Source of the DNA: Candidatus Yanofskybacteria bacterium RIFCSPHIGHO2_01_FULL_44_17
GTDB taxonomy: Bacteria > Patescibacteriota > Minisyncoccia > 2-02-FULL-40-12 > IGHO2-01-FULL-4-A
Length of the DNA: 34,055 bases
Reading direction: 5' to 3'
Assembly (NCBI GenBank): GCA_001794195.1
Contig: MGJI01000013.1
Coordinates: forward strand, 1-34,055
Every line of letters begins with the position of its first letter. Positions within the stretch are counted from its first letter, which is position 1. Both the position numbers and the translations under genes were made by a program. Positions 1 to 7,372 of the stretch are shown one piece after another. A model generated the notes under the pieces. It had not been told where the DNA came from and ran no database searches. It worked only from the letters and a program-made list of their open reading frames with translations.

Positions 1-1546
1 CCTCAATGTTGCTTGCGGCAGTCATTGCGAATCGTAGAAGAGTGACATCTGTGGAGTTGGTAGCAATGTTGGTAGCGTTAGGACCATTATAGGCAATAGT
101 CAAGACACCACCCTGTAGGGTAAGGTCCGTGACATCACTAGCTTGGTCAATATCTGTATCAGTTACCGCCATACCTTGGCCGTACTGATCGCCAACTGCA
201 TAGGTGTCTGCATCATTTTCAAAGTAGAAGTCTAGAGTCTCGGACTTCTTACCAGCCAAGTCAGCCCATATCTTGAATATGGCATTGCCTCCCTTGGCAA
301 TGGTGTAACCAGAACCAAGATCGAACACGGCATAACCGTCAGAGGTCATACTGCCGGCCCAACTCATGGTGCCAGCCGTCAACTTAAGATTTGTTATGTC
401 AGTCGGTTTAACTGTTCCGCCATTTATCAAAGTCAGTCTCCTCACGCTGGCGGCTTCGGTGTTGGCAGTTATCTTGAATTCAGATACCTGCGCAGCCTTT
501 TGACCGACAGTCGGGTTGGATAATGAACCGGATCGTACAAGCGTAACTCCACCGGATGAGGCACCTGAACTGGAAACATTGTTTCCATTCAAAGGAGTTC
601 CCGATACAGTACCTGAAGCGGATACGCTCGTTAGCTGCATATAGTTGACATTGCCGGCAGTGTTAGCAGAGGCCATATCAGCAACTACGGAAAGATCCTT
701 CCATCCGCTCACGGCCACATTCAGCAAGAATGTAACTTCACCGCTTGCAGATGAAAATGTTTTGCCTGAAACTAATCTCTTTGCACCATCATATATGTAG
801 ACATTGGCAAAATCATCCGTTTCACCAGCGCCCAGTCTCTTAATGATCATACCGGTGATAGTTCCAGAACCAGAGAACCTGACTTTCAAAAACTCAACCC
901 CTGTTGCATTCTTGGTGATCGTCTTAGCTGATGGGCTATCCGGAGCTAAGCTGACTGACAACGGGCCTGTTGGGGCCGGGGTCGCGCCAGGAACCCTAAC
1001 ATAGTTAGGAACCTGGTTCACAGAAGTGTAATCCGTACCCTTGGCATACCAGTTGAATTCGCTGTTGTTGATACAAAAAACCTTCTTGAAGAAATTAGCA
1101 TCATCAGCAACGGCTTGTGCACCACTAGTATTAACCCAATGGAGCATACCGACATCTTCGCCGGTAGTCTGAACACCGTAAACCTTCTCATCGTTGGTTT
1201 CACAATTTCGGAACAAACCGGAGGTACCAAAGGCATCTCTGGTTGCCGGTGAAACATTCTTAACGGCCGCGAAGCCACCGAGGTGACCATAGAAGCCGAA
1301 TATCACAGGATTCAAGAATAATCTCTTGTAACCCCAATCATTAACAATATATACATCCGGATCATCGGAACCGGCGGCGCTTACAACGTCACCTTCCTTC
1401 AATCCATAGTCGGAGGGGGCTACTGCAAAGGTGTTTTGAACACCCAAGAAGTAAACCATACCTGCGACAAGCAACATCGCTGTTGCTATAGCGACAGCCA
1501 CCTTCATACTTCCGGTGGTAGCACTATAAGTCATAGCTTTAATCAT
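1..1546 (-). CDS. Exported surface-layer-like protein, 3' end missing (runs off the left edge)
   Basis: A single open frame of 515 codons reads from ATG at 1546 to the window edge; the stop lies outside. The N-terminus has a short basic stretch and a hydrophobic segment (about residues 14-33, ATAMLLVAGMVYFLGV), so it is a signal peptide or anchor. Residues about 66-165 carry the blocks VYIVNDWGYKRLFLNPVIF, KVYGVQTTGEDVGMLHWVN and FFKKVFCINNSEFNWY, which I recognise from large exported Parcubacteria proteins. After a Pro/Ala/Thr linker (about 178-190) the protein is Thr/Ser/Gly/Asn-rich and beta-strand-like, with repeated Ig-like segments. The role is probably structural, in the cell surface layer; no catalytic motif is seen. 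An in-frame ATG 12 bases further in (1534) is an alternative start. No strong Shine-Dalgarno is visible. The family link is from memory, not a search. Confidence 0.8.
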   Translation of the reverse strand, partial: MIKAMTYSATTGSMKVAVAIATAMLLVAGMVYFLGVQNTFAVAPSDYGLKEGDVVSAAGSDDPDVYIVNDWGYKRLFLNPVIFGFYGHLGGFAAVKNVSPATRDAFGTSGLFRNCETNDEKVYGVQTTGEDVGMLHWVNTSGAQAVADDANFFKKVFCINNSEFNWYAKGTDYTSVNQVPNYVRVPGATPAPTGPLSVSLAPDSPSAKTITKNATGVEFLKVRFSGSGTITGMIIKRLGAGETDDFANVYIYDGAKRLVSGKTFSSASGEVTFLLNVAVSGWKDLSVVADMASANTAGNVNYMQLTSVSASGTVSGTPLNGNNVSSSGASSGGVTLVRSGSLSNPTVGQKAAQVSEFKITANTEAASVRRLTLINGGTVKPTDITNLKLTAGTMSWAGSMTSDGYAVFDLGSGYTIAKGGNAIFKIWADLAGKKSETLDFYFENDADTYAVGDQYGQGMAVTDTDIDQASDVTDLTLQGGVLTIAYNGPNATNIATNSTDVTLLRFAMTAASNIE

Positions 1547-2488
1547 ATAGTTTTTTATTTTGGTCTCTATCGCTTCCTGTCTAAAGACCGGAAAACGACA
1601 AAGAAATTATTAGTACTCTTGATGTGAGCCACGTTTGTTCTAAGTTGCAGCTTCAATTCATGTCTTAAAAGTTTGGATTCGTTTTCGACCACAAAGACCA
1701 AACTCTACTGCAAACAACAGAACATTTGAGACTCCCTAAATTACAACTTTAAAAACTTACATTTCTCAAACTTTCTTTAGCAACCTGGTTATTCAATTTT
1801 CAATGTCCGTTCATTATGAACCGATGGCGATACTCAACTACTTGATTAGCGCCATCGACCCACAGATAATTTACAAACACTATTTTATAAACAACAAAGC
1901 AACCAAAATGGCTACTCCAAAACGGTTGCATTATTATTCAAAAATATCATATTTTTACCCTTATTTCTGAGCTATTTGGGCTTATGTGCACCTTTATACA
2001 GGGTTGCACTAATTGTAGCAAAACCCACCTCTTTGGTCAACCATCAGCCGCACCCACAACTGGATTGTAAATATTATTATATTACAGAGGCTAATAGTCG
2101 CACAACCAAGTAGTGTGGATAATCTAATAACTCACTACTAATTATAAATCCTTTGAAAAAGGCCACAAGGGCTATCTGTGGATAATGCCCGCAAAGCACA
2201 GCCTCACTTATTTTAGTAGGGCTCTAAATTAAGAGCATTTTGACTCTGCCGTCTTAAACAGCAACCATTAAAAAATATATCGATACTTCTTACTTGGCCT
2301 TAATCCTTACCTGCGCAGGTAGTTCTAAATATGAGGAAACTATACGCCACGTTACCCCTGAAGGTGCGGCCTATGCCTAACTTATCAAATCAATATCAGC
2401 CAAGATGTCACTTGAGTCGAATGGTGTCGCCAATGATGACAATGGTGTTAGTTTAATCCTGTCATCATTGTCATCATTGGCGACACCA
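1547..2488. other. 0.94 kb non-coding region
   Basis: No credible reading frame in either strand; the few open frames are short and lack coding character. It is AT-rich and contains two perfect 9-mers matching the DnaA box, a 12-bp palindrome ACCTGCGCAGGT at about 2309-2320, an 8-bp stem CGATGGCG/CGCCATCG at 1822-1857, and a 24-bp perfect hairpin at the right end. It must also hold the promoter of the surface-protein gene, but I could not pick a convincing -35/-10 pair. This is by far the longest gene-free stretch in an otherwise dense window. Confidence 0.75.
2114..2185 (-). promoter_or_regulatory. Two perfect DnaA boxes, possible replication origin element
   Basis: TGTGGATAA occurs at 2114-2122 and 2177-2185; its reverse complement TTATCCACA is the canonical DnaA box. 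Both copies have the same orientation and start 63 bases apart. An AT-rich tract lies just to the left (about 2068-2100, AATATTATTATATTACA). No dnaA, dnaN or gyrB is in the window, so an oriC call stays tentative; they could also be DnaA-titration or regulatory sites. Confidence 0.4.
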
Positions 2489-2489
2489 T
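2421..2489. repeat. 24-bp perfect inverted repeat abutting a stop codon
   Basis: The arm at 2421-2444 (ATGGTGTCGCCAATGATGAC then AATG) is exactly complementary to 2466-2489, around a 21-base loop whose first bases can extend the stem by three more pairs, one of them G-U. The right arm begins at the TGA stop of the minus-strand gene (2489-2491), so the hairpin would form at the very 3' end of that mRNA. No T-run follows in either direction, so it is not a classic intrinsic terminator; mRNA 3'-end protection or a mobile palindromic repeat are alternatives. Confidence 0.7.
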
Positions 2490-2926
2490 CATAGAATATT
2501 TATTTTCCAAACTAAGCTTGGATAAAACTCAAACATATTCTCATTAATCTGGCTGGACCTTAGTTCTCTAATGAATTCATCTAGAAGGGCCTGGTTTTTA
2601 TAAGTTGCTAGCGTCTTTGCCCATAGTTCCTGTTTTTCTATTACAAAATACTTACTCGCCACTTCAATATTACCGTCCTCAAGAGCACCAATAAAAAGAT
2701 CGAGTGTTTTTTGTGGCGTACTGCCACCATATTTGTCATGTCGGGACAATTTATCAAGTTGTTCCTGGTCAGACTTAGCAGCGCGCCATTCTTGTTGGTT
2801 TTTAAACCACCCCCCAAGATTTAGCATTACCCACACAACGAATCCAGCTACGATAGCTAAAATTAAAACGACACCCCAGTGCCGCCACCAAATTTTTGTT
2901 GCTACCGACTTGCTACTTTCGTTCAT
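2489..2926 (-). CDS. Small single-pass membrane protein, function unknown
   Basis: 145 codons. A basic N-terminus is followed by one strong transmembrane helix (about residues 17-39, WGVVLILAIVAGFVVWVML). A charged linker (KNQQEWRAAKSDQEQ, about 42-56) and a small globular domain follow; the STPQKTLDLFIGALEDG stretch resembles the first helix of NTF2-like/DUF4878-type lipoprotein domains, but this is weak. Predicted topology is cytoplasmic N-terminus and extracytoplasmic domain. It lies 31 bases downstream of the winged-helix gene on the same strand and may be co-transcribed with it. I do not recognise a specific family. Confidence 0.6.
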   Translation of the reverse strand: MNESSKSVATKIWWRHWGVVLILAIVAGFVVWVMLNLGGWFKNQQEWRAAKSDQEQLDKLSRHDKYGGSTPQKTLDLFIGALEDGNIEVASKYFVIEKQELWAKTLATYKNQALLDEFIRELRSSQINENMFEFYPSLVWKINIL

Positions 2927-2957
2927 AACTTAATTTTAATCGGCATCGGCATTCTGG

Positions 2958-3566
2958 TCAATTTACTCCATAAAAAACTTTCTTGCCTTGGGCAAGGCGT
3001 TTTATCACTCCTGCCCTTATCAGCTCGCTAAGCTTGCGCTTTAGTGTGCGCTTTGTAATCCCGGAAAATTCAGCAAAAACATCCGTATTTCTGACCTGCC
3101 CGCGGCTGACTACGAATTCTTTAATTTCTTTATGCGTTTCACTAACATTACTTACGGGCATAACAGTGCTTTCAATTCGCACTTTTTTTAAAGCTACGCC
3201 TTCCGGTTTTTTGTATATCTTAAACATCTCAACCCTATCTAAAATTATTGATTCGGCCAGCAATAAATCTCGTTCAAGTAAAAGGGGGGTCACCGAATCG
3301 GCCAAACCGAAATGTTTTAAAATCAAAATTAAATTAAGCAGGTTTTTAATCTCGAAAGTTAGGTTTTTGCTAGCTATACATTGTGCGACATAATTATTTT
3401 TTCTGGACGCTCCCCCATACTTTAAAAACTCGACGTATCTTAGCAGCAACCTTTCTGATGCTTGGTCTAGCAGTCCGACAAAAAAACCGTCGTTAACAAC
3501 GGCGTCCATTTTGGCAATACCTCTAAAACAGCGTGCAAAAATTTTAATAAGGCTCTCCTTTTCCAC
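2958..3566 (-). CDS. Winged-helix DNA-binding protein, probable regulator
   Basis: 202 codons starting at GTG (3564-3566); an overlapping ATG is out of frame. The C-terminal third (about residues 140-202) is a convincing winged helix: a helix around HKEIKEFVVSR, a turn at VRNTDVFAEFSGI, a recognition helix TKRTLKRKLSELIRAG and a wing VIKRLAQGKKVFYGVN, ending exactly with the fold. The N-terminal 130 residues are mostly helical, with no family I recognise. An AAGGAG sequence falls inside the first codons, so initiation is not well marked. It probably represses or activates a nearby gene, perhaps the downstream membrane protein, but nothing shows the target. Confidence 0.6.
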   Translation of the reverse strand: MEKESLIKIFARCFRGIAKMDAVVNDGFFVGLLDQASERLLLRYVEFLKYGGASRKNNYVAQCIASKNLTFEIKNLLNLILILKHFGLADSVTPLLLERDLLLAESIILDRVEMFKIYKKPEGVALKKVRIESTVMPVSNVSETHKEIKEFVVSRGQVRNTDVFAEFSGITKRTLKRKLSELIRAGVIKRLAQGKKVFYGVN

Positions 3567-3689
3567 ATTTGGGGCTTTTTAATGCCCTCTTATGGCTTAC
3601 TCAATTATTTGCCCCTAGTCAATGCTGGGGAGAGAGTTTCTTCAATGAAAAGTGCTATCGCTATGCTGCATAAGGCCACATACATATGC

Positions 3690-3718
3690 TTGACACCTTT
3701 GATGCTTTTTGCTAGAAT
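3690..3718 (+). promoter_or_regulatory. Sigma-70-type promoter of the lipoprotein gene
   Basis: A perfect -35 TTGACA at 3690-3695, exactly 17 bases of spacer, and -10 TAGAAT at 3713-3718. Transcription would start near 3725, giving a leader of about 30 bases with AAGGAG at 3743-3748 and the ATG at 3755. This is the best consensus promoter in the window. Confidence 0.8.
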
Positions 3719-3754
3719 GTGCATGAGTATTAGAACTTTACCAAGGAGCTGTGT

Positions 3755-4135
3755 ATGCAGAGACATTTGCGCTTAGTCATTGTCATTCTAGCAAGCTTAA
3801 TTACATTACTTTCTGGCTGTGGAAAAGTCTTACCTGAAAATGGTTTTAAACTAGCTGCAGAATATCCTGTGAAAATAAACGTTTCTGTTGATGTTGATTT
3901 CAACCAAAACCCGCAAATTTTTATAAAAGCAAGGGATCTGGAAATAAATAGAGAAGATATGGTTTTAATTCTTAAAGACGCTCTTTTGTCTAACAAGGAT
4001 GGCACTTATGTGATTAAGCTGGATGGCAAAGTATCATTTCCTCTTGGCGGATACATAATAGAGATTTGGAAGGATGGTAAATACGAAAAAATAGTGGATG
4101 AAGCGAGCTTTCGCTCGGCAGAAAATCATAAATAA
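3755..4135 (+). CDS. Secreted lipoprotein, function unknown
   Basis: 126 codons. A basic start (MQRHLR), a hydrophobic core and the lipobox LLSGC ending at Cys22 mark a type II signal peptide with lipidation at that cysteine. The mature part, about 105 residues, is rich in beta strands (KINVSVDVDF, TYVIKLDGKV, GGYIIEIWKDGKYEKIV) and looks like a small beta-sandwich. AAGGAG sits six bases before the ATG, a strong promoter lies upstream and a hairpin terminator follows at once, so this is a self-contained single-gene unit. I do not recognise the family; surface or envelope exposure is the only safe inference. Confidence 0.75.
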   Translation: MQRHLRLVIVILASLITLLSGCGKVLPENGFKLAAEYPVKINVSVDVDFNQNPQIFIKARDLEINREDMVLILKDALLSNKDGTYVIKLDGKVSFPLGGYIIEIWKDGKYEKIVDEASFRSAENHK

Positions 4136-4142
4136 CTCCCAT

Positions 4143-4166
4143 ATCGGCATTAGCCGATTTTTATTT
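4143..4166 (+). terminator. Intrinsic terminator of the lipoprotein gene
   Basis: ATCGGC (4143-4148), loop ATTA, GCCGAT (4153-4158), followed by TTTTATTTT. The minus-strand gene ends inside its T-tract at 4161. The T-run is on the plus-strand side only, so it serves the lipoprotein gene. Confidence 0.8.
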
Positions 4167-5162
4167 TGAAAATAGCTCTCGAGCGCGCTCCCAAAATTCA
4201 GTGTGGCCTTGTTTAGTTTTCATATAATACCACCACTCTACACCCCACAGATATTGAGCATCGAATCCGGTCTTGCTCGCAAAACTTATCATCTCACTAA
4301 ACTTGTCTATGCCCATGCGGTCAAGCAATATTTCTACTGGCGTGCCAACTATCGGTTGTCTCAACCAGGGCTCAGTTGATAGTTCTATCAATACTTTGGG
4401 CTTCTTGCCATAAACAAGGTCTACGAGGTTTTGTTTAATTCTGAAGAATCCTGGGGTGATAGGGTAGCGAAACGGACCTGTTTTCCACCAAACATATAAA
4501 TATGCACTCGAACCAAAAACATCTGTGCGCTTATACGTCTGAAACCACGGATCAAACTCACCGCTTGAAGTAAGTAAAACTTGCCTGGCCTGATCCAACC
4601 CATGAACAAGGTCAATTTCTTTTTGTAAAAATTCTTCATCCAACTCTCCACAAAGCGACCTGCTGAAAAACGCCAGATAAGGCTCATTCTCAACCTGCCA
4701 GTACTTTATATTTTCATAATCCTTATATCTATTAACAACCGTCTCGATATATTTTAGAATCCTTTCTTGTTTTAAGCTGACGGTTGGGCTGGATCGGCTA
4801 ACCCAATCCGGCTCATGGCACTCCGGCCAGCCGGGCAATCGCCGGCCAACAGCTAATATCACTAATGCGCCGCGCCTGCGCGCTTCGTTCATCTGATAAT
4901 CAAGCTCATTGAAATTAAATTTACCCTCTTCGGGCTCAACCATGGGCCAATGCGCCGATAATCTTAAATTTTTTACCTTAAGGTCGTCCAGTATGGCCAG
5001 ATATGTTTTTTTCCAGTCCAATTGCAACTCGTCAGAGTGAAACTTACTGAACGACGCTCCATAAGCAATCTCCTCTGGCAGCGTCCTTAAGGACAAAACG
5101 TAAAAAACGGCCACAATTATAAACACTACCAATAAAAAGTTTTTTAATCCTCGTCTAATCAT
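4161..5162 (-). CDS. Membrane-anchored clan GH-A glycoside hydrolase (TIM barrel)
   Basis: 333 codons. An N-terminal signal-anchor (about residues 8-24, NFLLVVFIIVAVFYVLSL) is followed by a (beta/alpha)8 glycosidase-like domain. Landmarks: GASFSKFHSDEL (35-46), LRLSAHWPMVEPEEGKFNF (67-85) typical of clan GH-A strand beta-2, YWQVENEPY (154-162) with Glu160 as the expected acid/base, and VLIELSTEPW (258-267) with Glu260 or Glu264 as nucleophile candidates; the C-terminal LWGVEWWYYM fits barrel strand beta-8. GH5, GH39 or GH42-like families are all possible; the substrate is unknown. It is the last gene of a three-gene operon: its start overlaps the transporter stop by four bases. It probably acts outside the membrane on a glycoside. 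Confidence 0.75.
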   Translation of the reverse strand: MIRRGLKNFLLVVFIIVAVFYVLSLRTLPEEIAYGASFSKFHSDELQLDWKKTYLAILDDLKVKNLRLSAHWPMVEPEEGKFNFNELDYQMNEARRRGALVILAVGRRLPGWPECHEPDWVSRSSPTVSLKQERILKYIETVVNRYKDYENIKYWQVENEPYLAFFSRSLCGELDEEFLQKEIDLVHGLDQARQVLLTSSGEFDPWFQTYKRTDVFGSSAYLYVWWKTGPFRYPITPGFFRIKQNLVDLVYGKKPKVLIELSTEPWLRQPIVGTPVEILLDRMGIDKFSEMISFASKTGFDAQYLWGVEWWYYMKTKQGHTEFWERARELFSK

Positions 5163-6040
5163 ATAAAAAGCATGAAAAAACCGACGACAATAAGCATCGT
5201 CGAAACAAACTTATGCAAAAACACGTTGCCTTCATGAACGTTTTCTGAAAAATGTCCTGGTATTTTTTTAGTCAGTATGAAAGCAAAAAGCAAAACAAAG
5301 ACGAACTGCATGCCGCCTATGGCGTTTACTAGCGAAACATCACCCATTCTGATGGCAAGAAGTACGAAAAGAAACGCGAGTCCGGCCAATGCCTTGTTGG
5401 CCACCACCAAAAGCTTAGTTTTCGCCCTTGATTCTTTGAAATTTTTAATTACGGCTGTGAAATTTCCGGGCCACAAAAGAAGCATGAAAGCTCCGGCTAC
5501 ATTAGCCATGCGAGACCAGAAGAATCCGTCCCAAAAAGTTGTCTCACGAAAAATTATTTTCACAAAGACAGAAGATATGCCGAATAGAATTCCGGCCAAA
5601 ATCACATAGCTAGTTGATGACTTGCTGAACCTAAGCCGGGACATGAGAAACATGCCGGCAACTAAAAATACAAAACCGATTAAGAAGTTGCCAGGAAGGG
5701 CGTCTTTTAATAGCCACAGGCTAAAAAGAAAGGTGGACAGGGCAGAAACCGCACCCATCACCGGGGCGACATCGGAAGCATCAGAAATTTTTAAAGATTT
5801 GTACAAAAATAAAATAGAGAAAATGTAGGTCAGCGCGATCACAAATGATAGCTCAATCACCCTAAAAGTAGGCCAGGAAACTAATGGAAAATAGACTACA
5901 ACCGCGCCAGACATTATGCCAACATAAAAAGCATAAACAACCGGACGAGAAACGGCCTTTGAAGAAACCAAAAACTTGTCCAGCAAAATAACCAGACCGC
6001 TTAAAACCTGTGCGAATAGGGCTAAATATATCCAGCTCAT
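5159..6040 (-). CDS. EamA/DMT-family transporter
   Basis: 293 codons with about ten hydrophobic helices in two repeated halves (roughly 1-135 and 145-293), the signature of the drug/metabolite transporter superfamily. Each half has the EamA-like pattern: short polar loops, small-residue helices (DASDVAPVMGAVSALSTFLF; GDVSLVNAIGGMQFVFVLLF) and a terminal helix pair. It overlaps its neighbours by four bases at both ends (GH1 stop with its ATG, its stop with the GH-A start), implying translational coupling. In this setting a sugar, glycoside or aglycone is the natural guess for the substrate, but DMT specificity cannot be read from sequence. Confidence 0.8.
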   Translation of the reverse strand: MSWIYLALFAQVLSGLVILLDKFLVSSKAVSRPVVYAFYVGIMSGAVVVYFPLVSWPTFRVIELSFVIALTYIFSILFLYKSLKISDASDVAPVMGAVSALSTFLFSLWLLKDALPGNFLIGFVFLVAGMFLMSRLRFSKSSTSYVILAGILFGISSVFVKIIFRETTFWDGFFWSRMANVAGAFMLLLWPGNFTAVIKNFKESRAKTKLLVVANKALAGLAFLFVLLAIRMGDVSLVNAIGGMQFVFVLLFAFILTKKIPGHFSENVHEGNVFLHKFVSTMLIVVGFFMLFI

Positions 6041-7266
6041 ATGGAATTACTTTCGCATATCTTTTTATACTCGTAGGCGGATGGACGTATCTTACGCTCG
6101 AGCGTGTCGTAATTCATTTCCACAAGACCGAATCGCGGATCAAAACCGTGCGCCCATTCAAAGTTGTCTAAAAGCGACCAATAAAAGTATCCACGAACAT
6201 CAACGCCGTCATTTACCCCGTTAGAAGTAGCCTCGCCGAGGTCCTTTGGACTCACGCCAGAGGCGTGAGCGAGACTTCTAACGGGGTGAATGGCCCGCAG
6301 AACCCATTGCAAATGCTCTTTTATGAACTTGGCCCTTTTCGTATCCACGGCATCAGCTAGACCATTTTCGGTGATATAGATCGGCTTTGAGTATTTTTTG
6401 AGCTCAATCAGCACATTATAAATACCTTTCGGGTAAATATCCCAGCCCATGTCGTTTTTTTCGTATTTCTCTTTATCGCCGAATTTGCGATGAAAATAAT
6501 AATTCAAACCGATAAAGTCTTGCTTTATGCTTTTTAAAAAATGGTGATTCCAAAACCAAATCATAAATCTTGACAGAAGCCAATTAAGTGGGTTCTTATT
6601 AGATTCAAAGTTGATATTGTGCTTGGCTACTCCAATATTTAAATTTGGATTGACGGCTTTGATTTTTTTATATGCTACATTGTGCGACATGATTAATTTG
6701 CTTACGACTCGCAGCCACGAAATAAGATTCTTTTTAAATGGGGGCCAATTACCCTTCAAGTAGCCGTGGCTTGAAAAAACCAGCGGTTCATTTATCGTTA
6801 TCCAAAATTTAGCACTATCCCCTAGCCCTTCAACCACATGGCCACAATAGCGGCCAAATATTTCATGACTATCTCTAGCCAACCAACTCCCCTTTTTTAC
6901 AAACCACAAGGGCAACGTCCAATGATACAGCGTTACGAAGGGCTCCAGCCCCCTGTCTCGCAATGCCTGTAGCACTTTTCGATAATGCTCGATTGCCACT
7001 TCATCGAACTTCCCCTCCTCCGGCTCCACGCGCGCCCATTCAATTGAAAAACGATGTGCATTCTGGCTCAGTGATTTCGCAATATCAAAATCCTCCTCGT
7101 ACCGAATGTAGTGATCGCAAGCCCTGCCAGCTGCTGGCACACGTCCATCGCGTGCGGCTTGAGCCCAGTCATTGTTTTCTATACCTCCCTCTACCTGGTA
7201 GCTTGCGGTTGCGCTGCCCCACACAAAACCATTAGGAAAATATTTTTTATTTTCTAAATCTTCCAC
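6037..7266 (-). CDS. GH1 beta-glycosidase with an in-frame palindromic insertion
   Basis: Glycoside hydrolase family 1 from end to end: FPNGFVWGSATASYQVEGG near the start, RFSIEWARVEP, the acid/base motif TINEP, the nucleophile motif YITENG, and FYWSLLDNFEWAHGF near the C-terminus. It retains substrate hydrolysis residues, so it should be an active cytoplasmic enzyme on beta-glucosides or similar. I chose GTG at 7264-7266 because an extended -10 TGTTATAAT lies six bases upstream, which would make the mRNA leaderless; the longer frame from GTG at 7299 adds 11 residues that do not fit the family. Between RAI and DGVDVRGYFYW there are about 26 extra residues (HPVRSLAHASGVSPKDLGEA and six more) encoded by the palindrome at 6208-6294. 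First gene of the glycoside operon. Confidence 0.88.
   Translation of the reverse strand: MEDLENKKYFPNGFVWGSATASYQVEGGIENNDWAQAARDGRVPAAGRACDHYIRYEEDFDIAKSLSQNAHRFSIEWARVEPEEGKFDEVAIEHYRKVLQALRDRGLEPFVTLYHWTLPLWFVKKGSWLARDSHEIFGRYCGHVVEGLGDSAKFWITINEPLVFSSHGYLKGNWPPFKKNLISWLRVVSKLIMSHNVAYKKIKAVNPNLNIGVAKHNINFESNKNPLNWLLSRFMIWFWNHHFLKSIKQDFIGLNYYFHRKFGDKEKYEKNDMGWDIYPKGIYNVLIELKKYSKPIYITENGLADAVDTKRAKFIKEHLQWVLRAIHPVRSLAHASGVSPKDLGEATSNGVNDGVDVRGYFYWSLLDNFEWAHGFDPRFGLVEMNYDTLERKIRPSAYEYKKICESNSI
6208..6294. repeat. Palindromic element inserted inside the GH1 coding sequence
   Basis: Outer arms 6208-6228 and 6274-6294 pair over 21 bp with two G-U pairs; the core ACCCCGTTAGAAGT/ACTTCTAACGGGGT is perfect. 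The interior folds into two more hairpins: CCTC-GCC-GAGG at 6231-6241 and CTCACGCC-AGA-GGCGTGAG at 6251-6269. The whole is a three-armed structure like Rickettsia palindromic elements. It keeps the reading frame and adds about 26 residues to GH1 just before the last catalytic-barrel strands. No second copy is in this window. Confidence 0.8.
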
Positions 7267-7271
7267 ATTAA

Positions 7272-7280
7272 AATTATAAC
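7272..7280 (-). promoter_or_regulatory. Extended -10 promoter of the GH1 operon
   Basis: On the minus strand TGTTATAAT is followed by six bases (TTTAAT) and the GTG start of GH1, so transcription would begin on or next to the start codon. No good -35 is visible, as expected for an extended -10 type. The same arrangement appears before prfB and the RMD1 gene. Confidence 0.5.
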
Positions 7281-7372
7281 ACACCTGACGAGCCACCACC
7301 TTTCATTATAAACAAGCCCGTGCTACCTTTAAACACAATTGAATTAGTTCATTAAAATCAGGAGCCACCCAA

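Noticed and set aside
1018-1290. 90-codon minus-strand frame inside the surface-protein region
   Set aside because: It is a shadow of the long frame on the same strand, which carries the recognisable surface-protein motifs.
1822-1857. 8-bp stem with a 20-base loop as a regulatory RNA
   Set aside because: Too short a stem for its loop, with no supporting signal nearby.
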